Shown piece by piece: positions 33,801 to 44,179 of a DNA stretch of 64,000 nucleotides. The position numbers and the translations under genes are program-made. Position 1 is the first letter of the stretch. The number at the start of each line of letters is the position of its first letter. The notes beneath the pieces are model-generated. The model was not told the DNA's origin, searched no databases, and saw only the letters and a list, made by a program, of their open reading frames with translations. This DNA comes from Enemella dayhoffiae (GTDB lineage Bacteria; Actinomycetota; Actinomycetes; Propionibacteriales; Propionibacteriaceae). The DNA lies in assembly GCF_002250625.1 (NCBI RefSeq), contig NZ_NMVQ01000012.1, forward strand, positions 340,695 to 404,694, in the 5' to 3' direction.

Positions 33801-34478
33801 GTGCTGAAGCCGCCTGCCCTGATTGCCCTGTCCGCCGCCGTGGTTCTCGTGCTCGGCGGCTGCACCGGGTCGGGTCCGAAGGCACCAGATCAGCCGGGCG
33901 GGGTGCCGACCGAGCTGCCCCAGCCCCCGCACACCGAGTTGCCCGCCCCAGCCCCGACCACGCAGCCCCCGGCGGGATCCGTGGCGATGACCGCGCTGCC
34001 CGGTGCGGCCGAGCTGCCGGGTTGGACCGAGGGCCAGTCGGCCACCGGGGGCGGCAAGGAGCAGCTCAGTGTCTGCCAGCAGAACCGGTGGGAGTCGGCG
34101 GGCGCGAACTCGATCGTGCACCGCAGCTTCAGCCGGGGCGGCGATCGGGCGGTGGTGCTGGCGATGAGCTTCGACACCCCGGCGCTGGCCAGCCAGGCGT
34201 ACCAGACCACCCAGGGCTGGTTCGCCGGGTGCGCGGCTCCCCTGGCGGCCCGAGGCGATGGCGCGAATCAGACCCTGCGGGCCCGCCCGGTGCTGGTCGA
34301 CAACGGCCGGGCCGAGGTCACCGAGTGGAACTGGACCAGCGGCGGCAAGCAGCAGAACGAGGCCCAGGGGCTGACCCAGGTCGGCAACCGGATCCAGGTC
34401 GTCGCCCTCACCGGCCCCCAGGCCGCGGCCGGCGTCGAGAAGCTCCTCCCCACCGCCGCCCGCAAGCTGGCCAGTTGA
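33801..34478 (+). CDS. Lipoprotein with PknH-like sensor domain
   Basis: 225 residues starting at a GTG. The signal peptide ends in a lipobox (VLVLGGC, Cys at about 21). A Pro/Thr-rich linker of 35 residues leads to a compact domain with two cysteines (LSVCQQNRW and FAGCAAPL) that could form a disulfide, plus [20 protein letters not shown] and [10 protein letters not shown]. This layout matches the extracellular PknH-type sensor domain of mycobacteria. It is divergent from rplS, an insertion relative to the usual gene order. Confidence 0.7.
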   Translation: MLKPPALIALSAAVVLVLGGCTGSGPKAPDQPGGVPTELPQPPHTELPAPAPTTQPPAGSVAMTALPGAAELPGWTEGQSATGGGKEQLSVCQQNRWESAGANSIVHRSFSRGGDRAVVLAMSFDTPALASQAYQTTQGWFAGCAAPLAARGDGANQTLRARPVLVDNGRAEVTEWNWTSGGKQQNEAQGLTQVGNRIQVVALTGPQAAAGVEKLLPTAARKLAS

Positions 34479-34641
34479 ATCCCAGACCAGGCGTACCGTC
34501 CGCACTCCCGCACGGTCCCTCTCGCAACCCACCGGCGACAGGCGATGCACTCCCGCCCCACCCCGTGTGAGCAAGGGCGCACTGCAGAAATGATCGGGCC
34601 CCCAGCAACCCGCGCCCTGGGAGCGTCCCCCCCCGGCTGGC

Positions 34642-34719
34642 AGCGTCCCCTGGGCTGGGAGCGTCCCCTGGGCTGAGTGCGCCAGCATGTGCGACCAAAG
34701 GGGGCGTCCCGTGGGCTGA
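34642..34719. repeat. Imperfect repeats of AGCGTCCCCTGGGCTG in an intergenic region
   Basis: Exact copies at 34642-34657 and 34660-34675, a degenerate one before them (34621-34639) and another at about 34702-34719. The whole 34479-34803 gap has no credible gene. It is short-repeat, G/C-run sequence between a lipoprotein gene and the end of sdhB. Confidence 0.6.
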
Positions 34720-34804
34720 GTTGGCGAGCCCGAGGACGAAATCCGTGCGCCGACCCGCAGCGATCACCTCACCGCGCCCGGATTTCAGCCGAAGCGAACC
34801 AACT

Positions 34805-34870
34805 CAACACGACCGTTCGCGCGCGGAGCGCGCAATCCAACACGACCGTTCGCGCGCGGAGCGCGCAATC
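34805..34870. repeat. Two identical 33-bp tandem units at the 3' end of sdhB
   Basis: Units at 34805-34837 and 34838-34870 both begin CAACACGACCGTTCGCGCGC and end GCGCGCAATC. On the minus strand each unit contains GCGCGCTCCGCGCGC, which can fold as a hairpin. They may act as a double terminator of the sdh operon. The second unit runs into the sdhB stop codon. Confidence 0.75.
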
Positions 34871-35621
34871 AAGAACGCGTGAGCGCCTTGAACAGGTCGC
34901 GGTTGAGCCGGGAGATGCTCTCCAGTGGGATCCCCTTGGGGCAGACAGCGGTGCACTCACCGATGTTGGTGCAGTTGCCGAACCCCTCGTCGTCGTGCTG
35001 GGCGACCATGCCGAGGACGCGGCTCCAGCGCTCCGGCTGGCCCTGCGGGAGCAGGCCCAGGTGTGCCACCTTCGCCGAGGTGAACAGCATCGCCGAGCCG
35101 TTCGGGCAGGCCGCGACACAGGCGCCGCAGCCGATGCAGGTGGCGTTGTCGAAGGCGTGGTCGGCGTCCACCTTGTTGACCGGGGCGACGTGCGCGTCCG
35201 GGGCGGTGCCGGTCGGTGCCGAGATGTAGCCGCCGGCCTGGATGATCCGGTCGAAGGCGGAGCGGTCGACGACCAGGTCCTTCAGCACCGGGAAGCCCTC
35301 GGCCTTCCACGGCTCAACGGTGATCGTCGAGCCGTCGGTGAACTCGCGCATGTGCAGCTGACAGGTGGTGGTCTGATAGGTGGTCTCACCGCGACCGTGG
35401 GCCACGCCGTTGATCACCACACCGCAGGCGCCGCAGATCCCCTCGCGGCAGTCGGAGTCGAACGCCACCGGCTCCCTGCCTTCGAGGGTGAGCTGCTCGT
35501 TGAGCAGATCCAGCATCTCCAGGAAGGACATGTGGTCCGAGACCCCGTCGAGGTCGTAGGACTCCATCCGACCCCGGGACTCGTTGTTCTTCTGGCGCCA
35601 GATGCGCAGGGTGACCTTCAC
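34869..35621 (-). CDS. sdhB: Succinate dehydrogenase/fumarate reductase iron-sulfur subunit
   Basis: 250 residues. Carries electrons between SdhA and the cytochrome b subunit. The 2Fe-2S ligands are in [14 protein letters not shown] and the Cys of TTCQLHM; the 4Fe-4S site is [14 protein letters not shown], and the 3Fe-4S site is [17 protein letters not shown]. Starts at a GTG (35621) overlapping the sdhA stop as GTGA. The sequence is of the b558-type (Bacillus/Wolinella-like) complex II found in many actinobacteria. Confidence 0.95.
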   Translation of the reverse strand: MKVTLRIWRQKNNESRGRMESYDLDGVSDHMSFLEMLDLLNEQLTLEGREPVAFDSDCREGICGACGVVINGVAHGRGETTYQTTTCQLHMREFTDGSTITVEPWKAEGFPVLKDLVVDRSAFDRIIQAGGYISAPTGTAPDAHVAPVNKVDADHAFDNATCIGCGACVAACPNGSAMLFTSAKVAHLGLLPQGQPERWSRVLGMVAQHDDEGFGNCTNIGECTAVCPKGIPLESISRLNRDLFKALTRS

Positions 35622-37711
35622 TTGTAACTCCGTTGCTTCAGCTCGATGTATTTGTACTCAAGCGGCTCCTTGTGCAGCACCGGCTGCCGGCCACCGGCGC
35701 CGAACTCCCAGGCACCCACATAGAGGAACTCGTCGTCGTGGCGCAGCGCCTCACCGTCCTCGGTCTGCGACTCGGCGCGGAAGTGCCCGCCGCAGGATTC
35801 GCGCCGGTGCAGGGCGTCCACGCACATCAGCTCACCCAGCTCGAGGAAGTCGGCGACCCGGCCGGCCCGCTCGAGAGTCTGGTTCAGCTCCTCGGCCTCA
35901 CCGGTCACCTTTACATCCGACCAGAACGCCTGCTTCAGGTCGCGGATCAGGCCGATCGCCTTGCGCAGACCCTCCTCGGTACGCTCCATACCGCAGTATT
36001 CCCACATGATTCTGCCGAGCTCCTTGTGGAAGGAGTCGACGGTCCGCGAACCCTGGATCGACATCAGCTTCTGCACCCGGTCCTGCACCGACTTGACGGC
36101 CTCGGCAACCTCCGGGGTGTCGGCGCCGACCTTGTCGTGCTTCACGTCGGCCAGATAGTTCGCCAGCGTGTTCGGCAGCACGAAATAGCCGTCGGCCAGC
36201 CCCTGCATCAGCGCCGAGGCACCGAGCCGGTTGGCGCCCTGGTCGGCGAAGTTGGCCTCCCCGATCACGAAAAGTCCGGGCACGTTGGACATCAGGTCAT
36301 AGTCGACCCACAGGCCACCCATCGTGTAGTGCACCGCCGGATAGATGCGCATCGGCACCTCGTAGGGGTTCTCCCCGGTGATCTGCTGGTACATGTCGAA
36401 CAAGTTCCCGTACTTCGATTCGACCGCCTTGCGGCCCAGCCGGTCGATCGCGTCCGCGAAGTCGAGATAGACCCCGCGCCGCCCCTGGCCGGCCAGCTCC
36501 GGGCCGACACCGCGGCCCTCGTCGCACATGTTCTTGGCCTGTCGGGAGGCGATGTCGCGCGGCACCAGGTTGCCGAAGGAGGGATAGATCCGCTCCAGGT
36601 AGTAGTCGCGGTCCTCCTCAGGGATCTGGCGCGGGTCCTTGTCGCAGTCCTCACCGCGCTTGGGCACCCAGATCCGGCCGTCGTTGCGCAGCGACTCCGA
36701 CATCAGGGTCAGCTTGGACTGGGTGTCGCCGGACTGCGGGATGCAGGTCGGGTGGATCTGCGTATAGCACGGGTTGGCGAAGTAGGCCCCCTTGCGGTGC
36801 GCCCGCCAGGTGGCAGTGACGTTGCAGCCCATCGCGTTGGTGGACAGGAAGAACACGTTGCCGTAACCGCCGCTGGCCAGCACCACCGCGTCGGCGGTGT
36901 GTGACTCGATCCGGCCGGTCACCATGTCGCGGGTGACGATGCCGCGGGCGCGGCCGTCGACGACGATCAGCTCGAGCATCTCGTGGCGGGTGTACATCGT
37001 GACGGTCTTGGCGTTGATCTGCCGCTCCAGCGCCTGGTACGCCCCGATCAGCAGCTGCTGCCCGGTCTGGCCGCGGGCATAGAAGGTGCGCGAGACCTGT
37101 ACGCCGCCGAAGGAGCGGTTGTCCAGCAGGCCGCCATATTCGCGGGCGAACGGTACGCCCTGGGCAACGCACTGGTCGATGATTTTGACCGACACCTCGG
37201 CCAGCCGGTACACGTTGGTCTCCCGGGAGCGATAGTCACCGCCCTTGACGGTGTCGTAGAACAGCCGGTGCACCGAGTCGCCGTCGTTGCGGTAGTTCTT
37301 CGCGGCGTTGATGCCGCCCTGGGCGGCGATCGAGTGGGCCCGGCGCGGGCTGTCCTGATAGCAGAACGCCTTCACCTGATAGCCGGCCTCACCCAGGGTG
37401 GCGGCGGCCGAACCGCCGGCCAGGCCCGTGCCGACGATGATCACCGACAGCTTGCGGCGGTTGGCCGGGTTGACCAGCTTGGCCTCGAACTTGCGCTGCT
37501 CCCACATCTCGGAGATCGGTACGGACAGCGGGGCGCTGGTGTCGGCGATGTCCTCGCCGAGGGCGTACAGGTCGTCCCCGTCGAGGCTGGAGCCGACGCC
37601 ACTCGGCGCGTTCACCGACGAGTCGTCGGAGTTCATCAGCTCGGACTGGGCCTCGACCATGGACTGCTCCTGGGTCTGCGGCTCCTCGAGAACCTTGTCG
37701 GAATCGGTCAC
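35618..37711 (-). CDS. sdhA: Succinate dehydrogenase/fumarate reductase flavoprotein subunit
   Basis: 697 residues from the GTG at 37711, which overlaps the sdhC stop. Oxidises succinate to fumarate with covalent FAD. The dinucleotide fold is [20 protein letters not shown] and the flavin-linked His is in [18 protein letters not shown]. Substrate-site segments include [25 protein letters not shown] and [11 protein letters not shown]. The first 60 residues are an acidic, Gln/Ser-rich leader not found in shorter relatives. Middle gene of sdhCAB. Confidence 0.95.
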   Translation of the reverse strand: MTDSDKVLEEPQTQEQSMVEAQSELMNSDDSSVNAPSGVGSSLDGDDLYALGEDIADTSAPLSVPISEMWEQRKFEAKLVNPANRRKLSVIIVGTGLAGGSAAATLGEAGYQVKAFCYQDSPRRAHSIAAQGGINAAKNYRNDGDSVHRLFYDTVKGGDYRSRETNVYRLAEVSVKIIDQCVAQGVPFAREYGGLLDNRSFGGVQVSRTFYARGQTGQQLLIGAYQALERQINAKTVTMYTRHEMLELIVVDGRARGIVTRDMVTGRIESHTADAVVLASGGYGNVFFLSTNAMGCNVTATWRAHRKGAYFANPCYTQIHPTCIPQSGDTQSKLTLMSESLRNDGRIWVPKRGEDCDKDPRQIPEEDRDYYLERIYPSFGNLVPRDIASRQAKNMCDEGRGVGPELAGQGRRGVYLDFADAIDRLGRKAVESKYGNLFDMYQQITGENPYEVPMRIYPAVHYTMGGLWVDYDLMSNVPGLFVIGEANFADQGANRLGASALMQGLADGYFVLPNTLANYLADVKHDKVGADTPEVAEAVKSVQDRVQKLMSIQGSRTVDSFHKELGRIMWEYCGMERTEEGLRKAIGLIRDLKQAFWSDVKVTGEAEELNQTLERAGRVADFLELGELMCVDALHRRESCGGHFRAESQTEDGEALRHDDEFLYVGAWEFGAGGRQPVLHKEPLEYKYIELKQRSYK

Positions 37712-38436
37712 AGCTTGATCCAATCGAGTGCGATGGCCACCGGGCCGGACAGGAAGCCAACCACGAGCAGCAGGGCGATCAGGATGGCCACCGTGTTCCA
37801 GGTGGCGCGGGCCTTGGGCGAGGTGTTGGCGCCCAGGGTGGCGAAGGCGCTCCAGAATCCGTGCCGCACGTGCAGCCCGACCGCGATCATCGCGATCGCG
37901 TAGCTGAGCAGCACCAGCGGGTTGTGGAAGCTCTGCACCACGCGCACGAACGGGGTGGTGGCCGCCGGGGCGGTGTCGATCACCACGACGGTGAAGTTGA
38001 GGATGTGATAGATCACGAACAGCAGCAGCACCACGCCGCCCCAGCGCATCGTGTAGGAGGCGTACGAACGCTGGATGGAGCGCGAGTTGGCGTACCGCTT
38101 GGCGCCGCCGGTCGCCTTCCGGTCCCGCGACCACAGGGTGAACGCCGACCACATGTGCACCAGGATCGCCGCCAGCAGCACCACGCGGACGATCCACAGC
38201 ATGCCCTCGTAGGGCAGGATCGGCTCGCCGATCACCCGCAGGTGATGGGCGTACTCGTCGAACGCGTAGGTGTCGGTTCCCGGCACCTTGCCGGCGAAGA
38301 TCTTCAGGTTGCCGTACATGTGCAGCAGCAGGTATCCGATCATGACCAGACCGCTGACCGCCATCCAGAACTTCCGCATCACCGTTGAGCGGGCGGCCCG
38401 CTGCTGCACGGTCAGGGTTGGAGTCATTGTCGCCAC
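37708..38436 (-). CDS. sdhC: Succinate dehydrogenase cytochrome b558 subunit
   Basis: 242 residues with five predicted membrane helices, the single-subunit di-haem anchor type. Candidate haem ligands are His in [46 protein letters not shown] and [14 protein letters not shown]. The start is uncertain: the GTG at 38436 has GAGGAA upstream, and an ATG at 38427 is the alternative. Reduces menaquinone during succinate oxidation or works in reverse (family knowledge). First gene of the operon. Confidence 0.92.
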   Translation of the reverse strand: MATMTPTLTVQQRAARSTVMRKFWMAVSGLVMIGYLLLHMYGNLKIFAGKVPGTDTYAFDEYAHHLRVIGEPILPYEGMLWIVRVVLLAAILVHMWSAFTLWSRDRKATGGAKRYANSRSIQRSYASYTMRWGGVVLLLFVIYHILNFTVVVIDTAPAATTPFVRVVQSFHNPLVLLSYAIAMIAVGLHVRHGFWSAFATLGANTSPKARATWNTVAILIALLLVVGFLSGPVAIALDWIKL

Positions 38437-38539
38437 AGAGTCACCATATTCCTCTTCCGACACCCCCGTCCAAGGACGCGCGAGCAACGAGACATATGTC
38501 ACGTCGACCAGCGGTAACCGGTTCGCTAACCGGGTGGGC

Positions 38540-40090
38540 TCAGCTGCAACCGGAGGTCGGCTGACCGGTCTGCGGGACCGAGCAGTAGGCCTGGCCGGGC
38601 AGGAAGCCGGGGGTGTTGAGGGTCAGCTCCCCCACCGTGACCAGGGTGACTCCGCGGGCCCGCAGCTGGGTGACCAGCTCCGGTACGGCGGCGCCGGTGC
38701 TCGGGTGGATGTCGTGCATCAGCACGATCGAGCCCGGTTTGTCGGCCCCCTTCACCGCCTCGGCGACGGTCTTGGCGGTGTCGCGGTGCTGCCAGTCGCG
38801 GGTGTCCACGTTCCACATCACCAGTGACTCCCCGGCGGCGCCGATCACCTTGTCGGTGGCCTTGTTGTGCACGCCGCTGGGCGGGCGCATCATCAGCGGA
38901 GCCCGGCCGTAGACCTTCACCATCTCTTCTGCGGTACGCCGAATCTCGGCGTTGGCGAGCCGATCGGCCGAGAGCTGGGTCATCGTCGGGTGGCTCCAGG
39001 TGTGCCCGGCGATCTCGTTACCCGCCGAGGCCACCTGGCGGCCGGCCTCGGGGGCGGCCTGCAGCATCCCGCCGAGCTGGAAGAAGGTGGCCGGCGCCTT
39101 CGCGGCGAGCAGCCCCTCGACCACCAGGTGGGTGCTGGGTCCGGGTCCGTCGTCGAAGGTGAGGGCCACGCAGGTGGTCCGCGCGCAGTCCACGCCGACG
39201 GTGGTGGCGGGCCGTGGGATCTGGTTCAGCGCGCTCGGTTGCGGGGCCGGTTGGGCGCCGGGCTCCGGCGGCGGGAGGGTCCCGTCGAAGACGCCCGGGT
39301 TGGTCGAGGCGGTGAGGGCGCGTCGGCCGAACTCCGAGAGCAGCGGACGGACGGCCTGGCCGGGCACCTGCAGCACGACCTGCCCGTCGGCGACGCTGCC
39401 GGCGGCGAAGGTGGCGACCAGGTCGCCGTTGGCGGCGAACCCGAGCGCGGGACCGCGACCCTGGGGTGCGGGCGCGTCGTCGAGGGCCCGCGACAGCCGG
39501 ATCGGGTCGAGTCCGCCGGCGACCTCGGCCACCGCGTTCTTGAACGAGCCCCACTGATCGGCCGCGATCAGCACCGGGGAGGAGGACACCCGGCCGCTGC
39601 CCGCGTCAAACCAGACGGTCGAGGAGCTGGCGATCGGTGCCGGGCCACCCGACTGCTGGGCGGTGACGAGTACGCCGAGGACGCCGTTGCCGGCGGCCAC
39701 CAGTTGCCAGTTGACCTTCGCCTCGCGGGCTCCGGCCCAGGCGGCGTCGCGCAGCGCCCGGTCGCGCAGTACGCCGGTGGCGGTGGTCAGGTGGCGGGCC
39801 GAGGCGAAGGTGGGCACCTCGGCGCGGATCCCGCGGCCGGGGTCGAGGTAGGTGTCGGTGGACATGCCGCGCACCAGGGCCCCGTCGGCCTTGCTGTAGC
39901 GGGCCGGCAGGTCGGTGGCGGAGACGGTGCCGGGTTGCGGGGCGGAACCTCCGGGGCGTACCCCCTGGGAGACGGCGCACCCGCCCAGGGCGAGCACCAG
40001 GGTGCTCAGTCCGACCGCTATCCCCCGCCAACCCACAGCACGCCTCACTCTCGCGAATTCCGTCGCGCCCACCACGCGCGATGCGGTCAT
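38540..40090 (-). CDS. Polysaccharide deacetylase lipoprotein (NodB domain)
   Basis: 516 residues. N-terminal hydrophobic helix with a lipobox-like LALGGC. About 230 residues of an unassigned extracellular domain follow, then a carbohydrate-esterase 4 domain with all five motifs: TFDDGPGPST (Asp-Asp), HTWSHPTM (zinc His pair), MRPPSGVHN, WNVDTRDWQH and IVLMHDIHPST. It probably de-N-acetylates peptidoglycan or another envelope glycan. A Ser/Cys-containing tail ends the protein. Stands alone between sdhC and the solute-binding protein gene. Confidence 0.92.
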   Translation of the reverse strand: MTASRVVGATEFARVRRAVGWRGIAVGLSTLVLALGGCAVSQGVRPGGSAPQPGTVSATDLPARYSKADGALVRGMSTDTYLDPGRGIRAEVPTFASARHLTTATGVLRDRALRDAAWAGAREAKVNWQLVAAGNGVLGVLVTAQQSGGPAPIASSSTVWFDAGSGRVSSSPVLIAADQWGSFKNAVAEVAGGLDPIRLSRALDDAPAPQGRGPALGFAANGDLVATFAAGSVADGQVVLQVPGQAVRPLLSEFGRRALTASTNPGVFDGTLPPPEPGAQPAPQPSALNQIPRPATTVGVDCARTTCVALTFDDGPGPSTHLVVEGLLAAKAPATFFQLGGMLQAAPEAGRQVASAGNEIAGHTWSHPTMTQLSADRLANAEIRRTAEEMVKVYGRAPLMMRPPSGVHNKATDKVIGAAGESLVMWNVDTRDWQHRDTAKTVAEAVKGADKPGSIVLMHDIHPSTGAAVPELVTQLRARGVTLVTVGELTLNTPGFLPGQAYCSVPQTGQPTSGCS

Positions 40091-40193
40091 GCTAGGTCGA
40101 CACGGCCGGCGCTTCGGGGTGACACGAGGGGCATCACCGAAAATTCACAACTGTCACATCCGCCTCAGCGGTGTGCGGCGCCCGCCGACGGGT

Positions 40194-41774
40194 TCAGCGG
40201 TGGCCCCACTCGTCCTGCAGGGCGGTGCTCGGCACCAGCAGGGCCGGAGAGGAGGTGAACTGCTCCGCCATCAGCAGCCCGGTGTCCGGCACCCACAGCG
40301 GGATCACCGGCAGCTCGGTGGCCAGCAGCTCGGCCACCTCCCGGAACGCCTGCTGCCGCGCGGCGGGCTGGGACTCGGCGGTGCCTCTGGCGAGCAGCCG
40401 GTCCAGCGTCGGGTTGCAGTAGCCGCCGGGGTTCGGACCGTTCGGATCCCCCGCGGTGGCGCAGGACACCCACGCCGTGATCACCGACGGCTCGGGTGAG
40501 GGCATCAGGTGGGTCTGGATCACCGCGTCCACCTGGGGGTCGGCGAGCACCCGGGCCCGTTCGTCGGGGAGCCGGAGCTGCACGGTGGCGTCCACCCCGA
40601 CCGCGCGCCACTGTTCGGCGACGGCGTTCCAGACGGCCGGGTTGGTGTCCGCGGTGAGCGCGACGATGCGCAGCGGGGTGCCGGGTTTCCAGCCGGCCTG
40701 CTGCAGCAGCGCGCGGGCCCGCTCGGGGTCCTTGCGGTAGCGCTGCTCGGGCAGCGTCGCCCAGTCGGGGGCGAACAGCAGCGAGTCGCTGACCCGGGCG
40801 TTGCCCGCCGCGTGGGTCTGGATCAGCCCCTCGCGGTCGAGGGCGTGGAGCAGCGCCTGCCGGATCCGCGGGTCCGGGAGCCGCCCGCGCAGCCCGGTCA
40901 GCCCGAGCACCTGGTTGCCGGGGGCCTGCTGGTTGCGATAGCCGGGGACCTGTTCGCCGACCGCGGTGGTCGGCAGGTCGGCGGCGAACTGCAGGGTGCC
41001 GTCGCGGAGCCGGTCCAGCGCCTGTCCGGGGGCCACCGGTACGCCGATGACCTGGGTCAGCCGGGTGTAGGGCTGCACCTGCGGGTTGGGTTTGAGCACG
41101 ACGCGCCCGTCGTTCTCCCAGCGGTCGAACAGATAGGTGCCGGAGCCCACCCTGGGGGCGGCGAACGCCTTCGGGTCGCTGAGGTCCTGGCCGCGATAGA
41201 CGTGGGCCGGGAGCACCATCAGCTGGGTCAGGTGGTCGATGTAGAACGGGTTCGGGGCGACCAGGTCGAGCACCAGGCTGCGGTGGGAGTCGGCGACCAG
41301 CCCGGACACCCGGTCGGCGCGCCCCTCGGCGTACTCGCTGGCCCCCTTGATCTGGCGCAGAGCCGATGCCAGCGGGGATCGGTTGGCCGGGCGCAGGTGC
41401 TGCTCGATGGTGAACACCACGTCGGCCGCGGACACCCGGGTGCCATCGCTCCACGCCTCGCGGTCGAGGGTGATGATCAGCCGGGAACCGGCGTCCACGG
41501 TCCCCCAGCTCTCGGCCAGCCGCGGCACCATCCGCCCGTCCGCGGACACCAGCAGGGTCTGGAACTGGGCCCCGGCCAGCATCGACTCGGCGGTGTCGGC
41601 CCCGGCGAACGGGGTGAACGAGGACACCCGCTCGGGCAGCTGGAAGGCGACCTGGCCGGCCGGTCCGGACTTGATGGCCCGCGCGCTGGCGGCCACGCTG
41701 GGGCGTACCGGGGAGCAACCGGTGAGCACCAGCAGCATCGTGAGCACACCCGCCAACGCCACCCTGCCGCGCAT
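40194..41774 (-). CDS. Orphan family 5 solute-binding lipoprotein
   Basis: 526 residues. The signal peptide ends in the lipobox LVLTGC. SBP_bac_5 (oligopeptide/nickel/dipeptide) fold: RLAESWGTVDAGSRLIITLD, WSDGTRVSAADVVFT, VGSGTYLFDRW, DPRIRQALLHALDREGL. The C-terminus contains PSPEPSVITAWVSC and GGYCNPTLDRLLA. It clearly resembles the binding protein at 47157-48773 (same PEPS and CNPxLDR landmarks), so the two are paralogues. No permease or ATPase lies next to it; it may share the ABC transporter at 43-47 kb. Confidence 0.9.
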   Translation of the reverse strand: MRGRVALAGVLTMLLVLTGCSPVRPSVAASARAIKSGPAGQVAFQLPERVSSFTPFAGADTAESMLAGAQFQTLLVSADGRMVPRLAESWGTVDAGSRLIITLDREAWSDGTRVSAADVVFTIEQHLRPANRSPLASALRQIKGASEYAEGRADRVSGLVADSHRSLVLDLVAPNPFYIDHLTQLMVLPAHVYRGQDLSDPKAFAAPRVGSGTYLFDRWENDGRVVLKPNPQVQPYTRLTQVIGVPVAPGQALDRLRDGTLQFAADLPTTAVGEQVPGYRNQQAPGNQVLGLTGLRGRLPDPRIRQALLHALDREGLIQTHAAGNARVSDSLLFAPDWATLPEQRYRKDPERARALLQQAGWKPGTPLRIVALTADTNPAVWNAVAEQWRAVGVDATVQLRLPDERARVLADPQVDAVIQTHLMPSPEPSVITAWVSCATAGDPNGPNPGGYCNPTLDRLLARGTAESQPAARQQAFREVAELLATELPVIPLWVPDTGLLMAEQFTSSPALLVPSTALQDEWGHR

Positions 41775-41812
41775 CGTCCGCGTCGCCCCTCTTTCTCAAC
41801 CGGTATCGCTCA

Positions 41813-41838
41813 GCGGCCGCACACCCCGGTGCGGCCGC
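41813..41838. terminator. GC-rich hairpin between trmD and the binding-protein gene
   Basis: GCGGCCGCAC and GTGCGGCCGC are perfect 10-bp arms around a 6-nt loop. It is 17 nt past the trmD stop. There is no T-run, so intrinsic termination is uncertain. Confidence 0.45.
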
Positions 41839-41854
41839 AGTCATCCTACGGGTC

Positions 41855-42565
41855 TCAGCCCAGCAGATCGGGGCGGCGCCGCCGGGTCAGCTCGATCGCC
41901 TGTTCCCGCCGCCACTCGGCAATCCGCGCGTGATGGCCCGAGAAGAGCACCTCGGGCACGTCCAGACCGCGCCAACTCGGCGGTTTGGTGAAGACCGGAT
42001 ATTCCAGCAGGCCGTCGTGGCCCTGGCTGTGCGACTCCTCGGTGAGCGACTCGGGATTGCCGATCACCCCGGGCAGCAGCCGCACGATCGCCTCGATCAT
42101 CACCAGCGCGGCCACCTCACCGCCGTTGAGCACATAGTCGCCGAGGCTGAGCTCGCGCACGGTCATCCGCGCGCGGGCGTGCTGCACCACGCGGGCGTCG
42201 ATCCCCTCGTAGCGGCCGCAGGCGAACACCAGGTGCCCGGCTTCGGCGAGGGCGTACGCATCCGGCTGGCGGAATCGGTCCCCCGACGGGCTGGGCACGA
42301 CCAGGGTGGTCTCGGGGGTGCACAGCTCATCGAGGGCGGCCCCCCACGGCTCGGGCTTCATCACCATCCCCGCGCCACCGCCGTAGGGGGTGTCGTCGAC
42401 GGTGTGGTGGCGGTCGTGGGTCCAGCGACGCAGGTCGTGTACGCCGAGTCCGACGGTGCCGGCGGCGATCGCCTTGCCGACCAGCGACAGCTGCAGTGGC
42501 GCGAAATAGTCGGGGAAGATCGACACCAGGTCCAACCGCAGCAACGGCTTCCCGGGCTCAGTCAT
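41855..42565 (-). CDS. trmD: tRNA (guanine-N1)-methyltransferase
   Basis: 236 residues. Methylates G37 of tRNAs using SAM and prevents frameshifting. The trefoil-knot SAM site is [14 protein letters not shown] and [15 protein letters not shown]. Other signatures are [12 protein letters not shown] and [13 protein letters not shown], and in the C-terminal part [16 protein letters not shown]. It overlaps the rimM stop by 8 bp. Downstream the usual rplS is missing and found 8 kb away. Confidence 0.97.
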   Translation of the reverse strand: MTEPGKPLLRLDLVSIFPDYFAPLQLSLVGKAIAAGTVGLGVHDLRRWTHDRHHTVDDTPYGGGAGMVMKPEPWGAALDELCTPETTLVVPSPSGDRFRQPDAYALAEAGHLVFACGRYEGIDARVVQHARARMTVRELSLGDYVLNGGEVAALVMIEAIVRLLPGVIGNPESLTEESHSQGHDGLLEYPVFTKPPSWRGLDVPEVLFSGHHARIAEWRREQAIELTRRRRPDLLG

Positions 42566-43091
42566 CGAGGTCCTCCAGCAGCCCGGCGACGTCGGCGAGG
42601 CGGCAGAAGCCCGCGGCCGGGTCGACCTCGGGCACCAGGGCGGTGACGAACGGCACCAGCCGGGTGGCGCCGGCGGTGGTGCGGATCTCCAGCAGGTCCT
42701 GGGCGCCGTGCTGCACCCGGGTCACCCGCCCGGCCGGGGTGCCGTCGGCCAGGCGCACCTCGAGCCCGACCAGGTCGCGGTCCCAGTATTCGTCGGCCTC
42801 GGCCGGCGGCTCGTCGGCGGGCACATCGGCGACCAGGATGGTGCCGCGCAGTTCCTCGGCGGCGTTGCGGTCCTCGACCCCGGCCAGTCGGACCAGCAGC
42901 CGACCCGAGTGCCAGCGCGACCCGGCGACGGCGACCCGACGCCCCCCGTCCTCGGCGCGCAGCTCGGCACCGGGGGTGAAGCGGCGGTCGGGTTCGTCGG
43001 TCAGCGGCTCGACGGTGAGCTCGCCGCGAATCCCGTGCGCCCGGCCGATCCGGCCGACGCGCACCTCGACGGTGGACTGGTCCTCAGGCAT
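42558..43091 (-). CDS. rimM: 16S rRNA processing protein RimM
   Basis: 177 residues from the ATG at 43091. Assists 30S head assembly together with S19. N-terminal RimM domain: [20 protein letters not shown] and [15 protein letters not shown]-barrel C-terminal domain: [31 protein letters not shown]. It is 57 nt downstream of the oligopeptide ABC operon's last gene, which separates it from its usual partners rpsP and the KH gene. Confidence 0.95.
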   Translation of the reverse strand: MPEDQSTVEVRVGRIGRAHGIRGELTVEPLTDEPDRRFTPGAELRAEDGGRRVAVAGSRWHSGRLLVRLAGVEDRNAAEELRGTILVADVPADEPPAEADEYWDRDLVGLEVRLADGTPAGRVTRVQHGAQDLLEIRTTAGATRLVPFVTALVPEVDPAAGFCRLADVAGLLEDLDD

Positions 43092-43147
43092 GAGCGCAAT
43101 CCTCCCCCACGGTGGCTGAGCCTGTCGAAGCCAGCGCCCGCGCCCGC

Positions 43148-44179
43148 TCAGGGGACGCGGGGTTCGGGGCCGGGGAAGTGGCAGGCGGCCCGGGCGCCCG
43201 AGGGCACCGGTTCGAGCGGGGGCCGGTCGGTGGCGCAGACCTCCTGGGCCCGCCAGCAGCGCCCGCGGAACGCGCACCCGGTCGGCCGGTTGGTGGGCGA
43301 GGGCAGGTCGCCGCTGAGCAGGCGACGGCTGGCCATCCCCTTGCGGCGCGGGTCCGGGATCGGCACCGCCGACAGCAGCGCCTGGGTGTAGGGGTGCTGG
43401 GGAGAATCGAAGATATCGGCGGCGGCGCCGTATTCGACGATCGAGCCCAGGTACATCACCGCGATCCGGTCCGAGATGTGGCGCACCACGCCCAGGTCGT
43501 GGGCGATGAACACATAACCCAGATCAAGCTCGCTCTGCAGCCGCTCCAGCAGGTTGACCACCTGCGCCTGCACTGACACGTCCAGCGCCGACACCGGTTC
43601 GTCGAGCACCAGCATCTTCGGCTCCAGGGCGAGCGCCCGGGCGATCCCGATCCGTTGCCGTTGCCCGCCGGAGAACTCGTGCGGATAGCGGCTCGCCAGC
43701 GCCGGGCGCAGTCCGACCAGGTCGAGCAGCTCGTACGCACGGGCCTGCCGGGAGCGCCGGTCGCCGATCCCGTGGATCTGCAGCGGCTCGGTCAGGATGT
43801 CCTGCACCGTCGAGCGCGCCGGCAGCGAGGCATACGGGTCCTGGAAGACGAACTGCAGGTCGCGGCGTACGCTGCGCAGCTCGCGCCGCGACAACCCGCC
43901 GATCTCGCGCCCGTCGAACCAGACCCGGCCCGAGGTGGGCGGATGGAACCCCATCAGCGTCTTGCCGACGGTGGTCTTGCCGCAGCCGGACTCCCCCACC
44001 AGCGCCAACGTCTCGCCGCGGCGCAGGTCGAAGGAGACGTCGTTGACGGCGTACACGGTCGTCGGCTTCTTCAGGAATCCGCCGCCGACGGAGAAGTGCT
44101 TGACCAGGTTGTCCACCTTGAGCAGCAGGTCCTCGCGATTCTGCGCAGCGGTGGTCTGTGCGGTGGTGCCGGTGCTCAT
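43148..44179 (-). CDS. Oligopeptide ABC transporter ATP-binding protein (DppF/OppF type)
   Basis: 343 residues from the ATG at 44179, overlapping the partner ATPase stop as ATGA. Walker A is GESGCGKTTVGK, the signature is SGGQRQRIGIARAL, Walker B is LVLDEPVSALD, and the switch His is in FIAHDLGVV. The C-terminal oligo_HPY region carries a four-Cys cluster (CAFRGRCWRAQEVC and AACHFPG) that binds Fe-S in Dpp ATPases. Last gene of a five-gene operon running binding protein, permease, permease, ATPase, ATPase. Confidence 0.94.
   Translation of the reverse strand: MSTGTTAQTTAAQNREDLLLKVDNLVKHFSVGGGFLKKPTTVYAVNDVSFDLRRGETLALVGESGCGKTTVGKTLMGFHPPTSGRVWFDGREIGGLSRRELRSVRRDLQFVFQDPYASLPARSTVQDILTEPLQIHGIGDRRSRQARAYELLDLVGLRPALASRYPHEFSGGQRQRIGIARALALEPKMLVLDEPVSALDVSVQAQVVNLLERLQSELDLGYVFIAHDLGVVRHISDRIAVMYLGSIVEYGAAADIFDSPQHPYTQALLSAVPIPDPRRKGMASRRLLSGDLPSPTNRPTGCAFRGRCWRAQEVCATDRPPLEPVPSGARAACHFPGPEPRVP

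Noticed and set aside
34805..34870. CRISPR-like array
   Set aside because: Two adjacent identical units without spacers; it is a simple tandem duplication.
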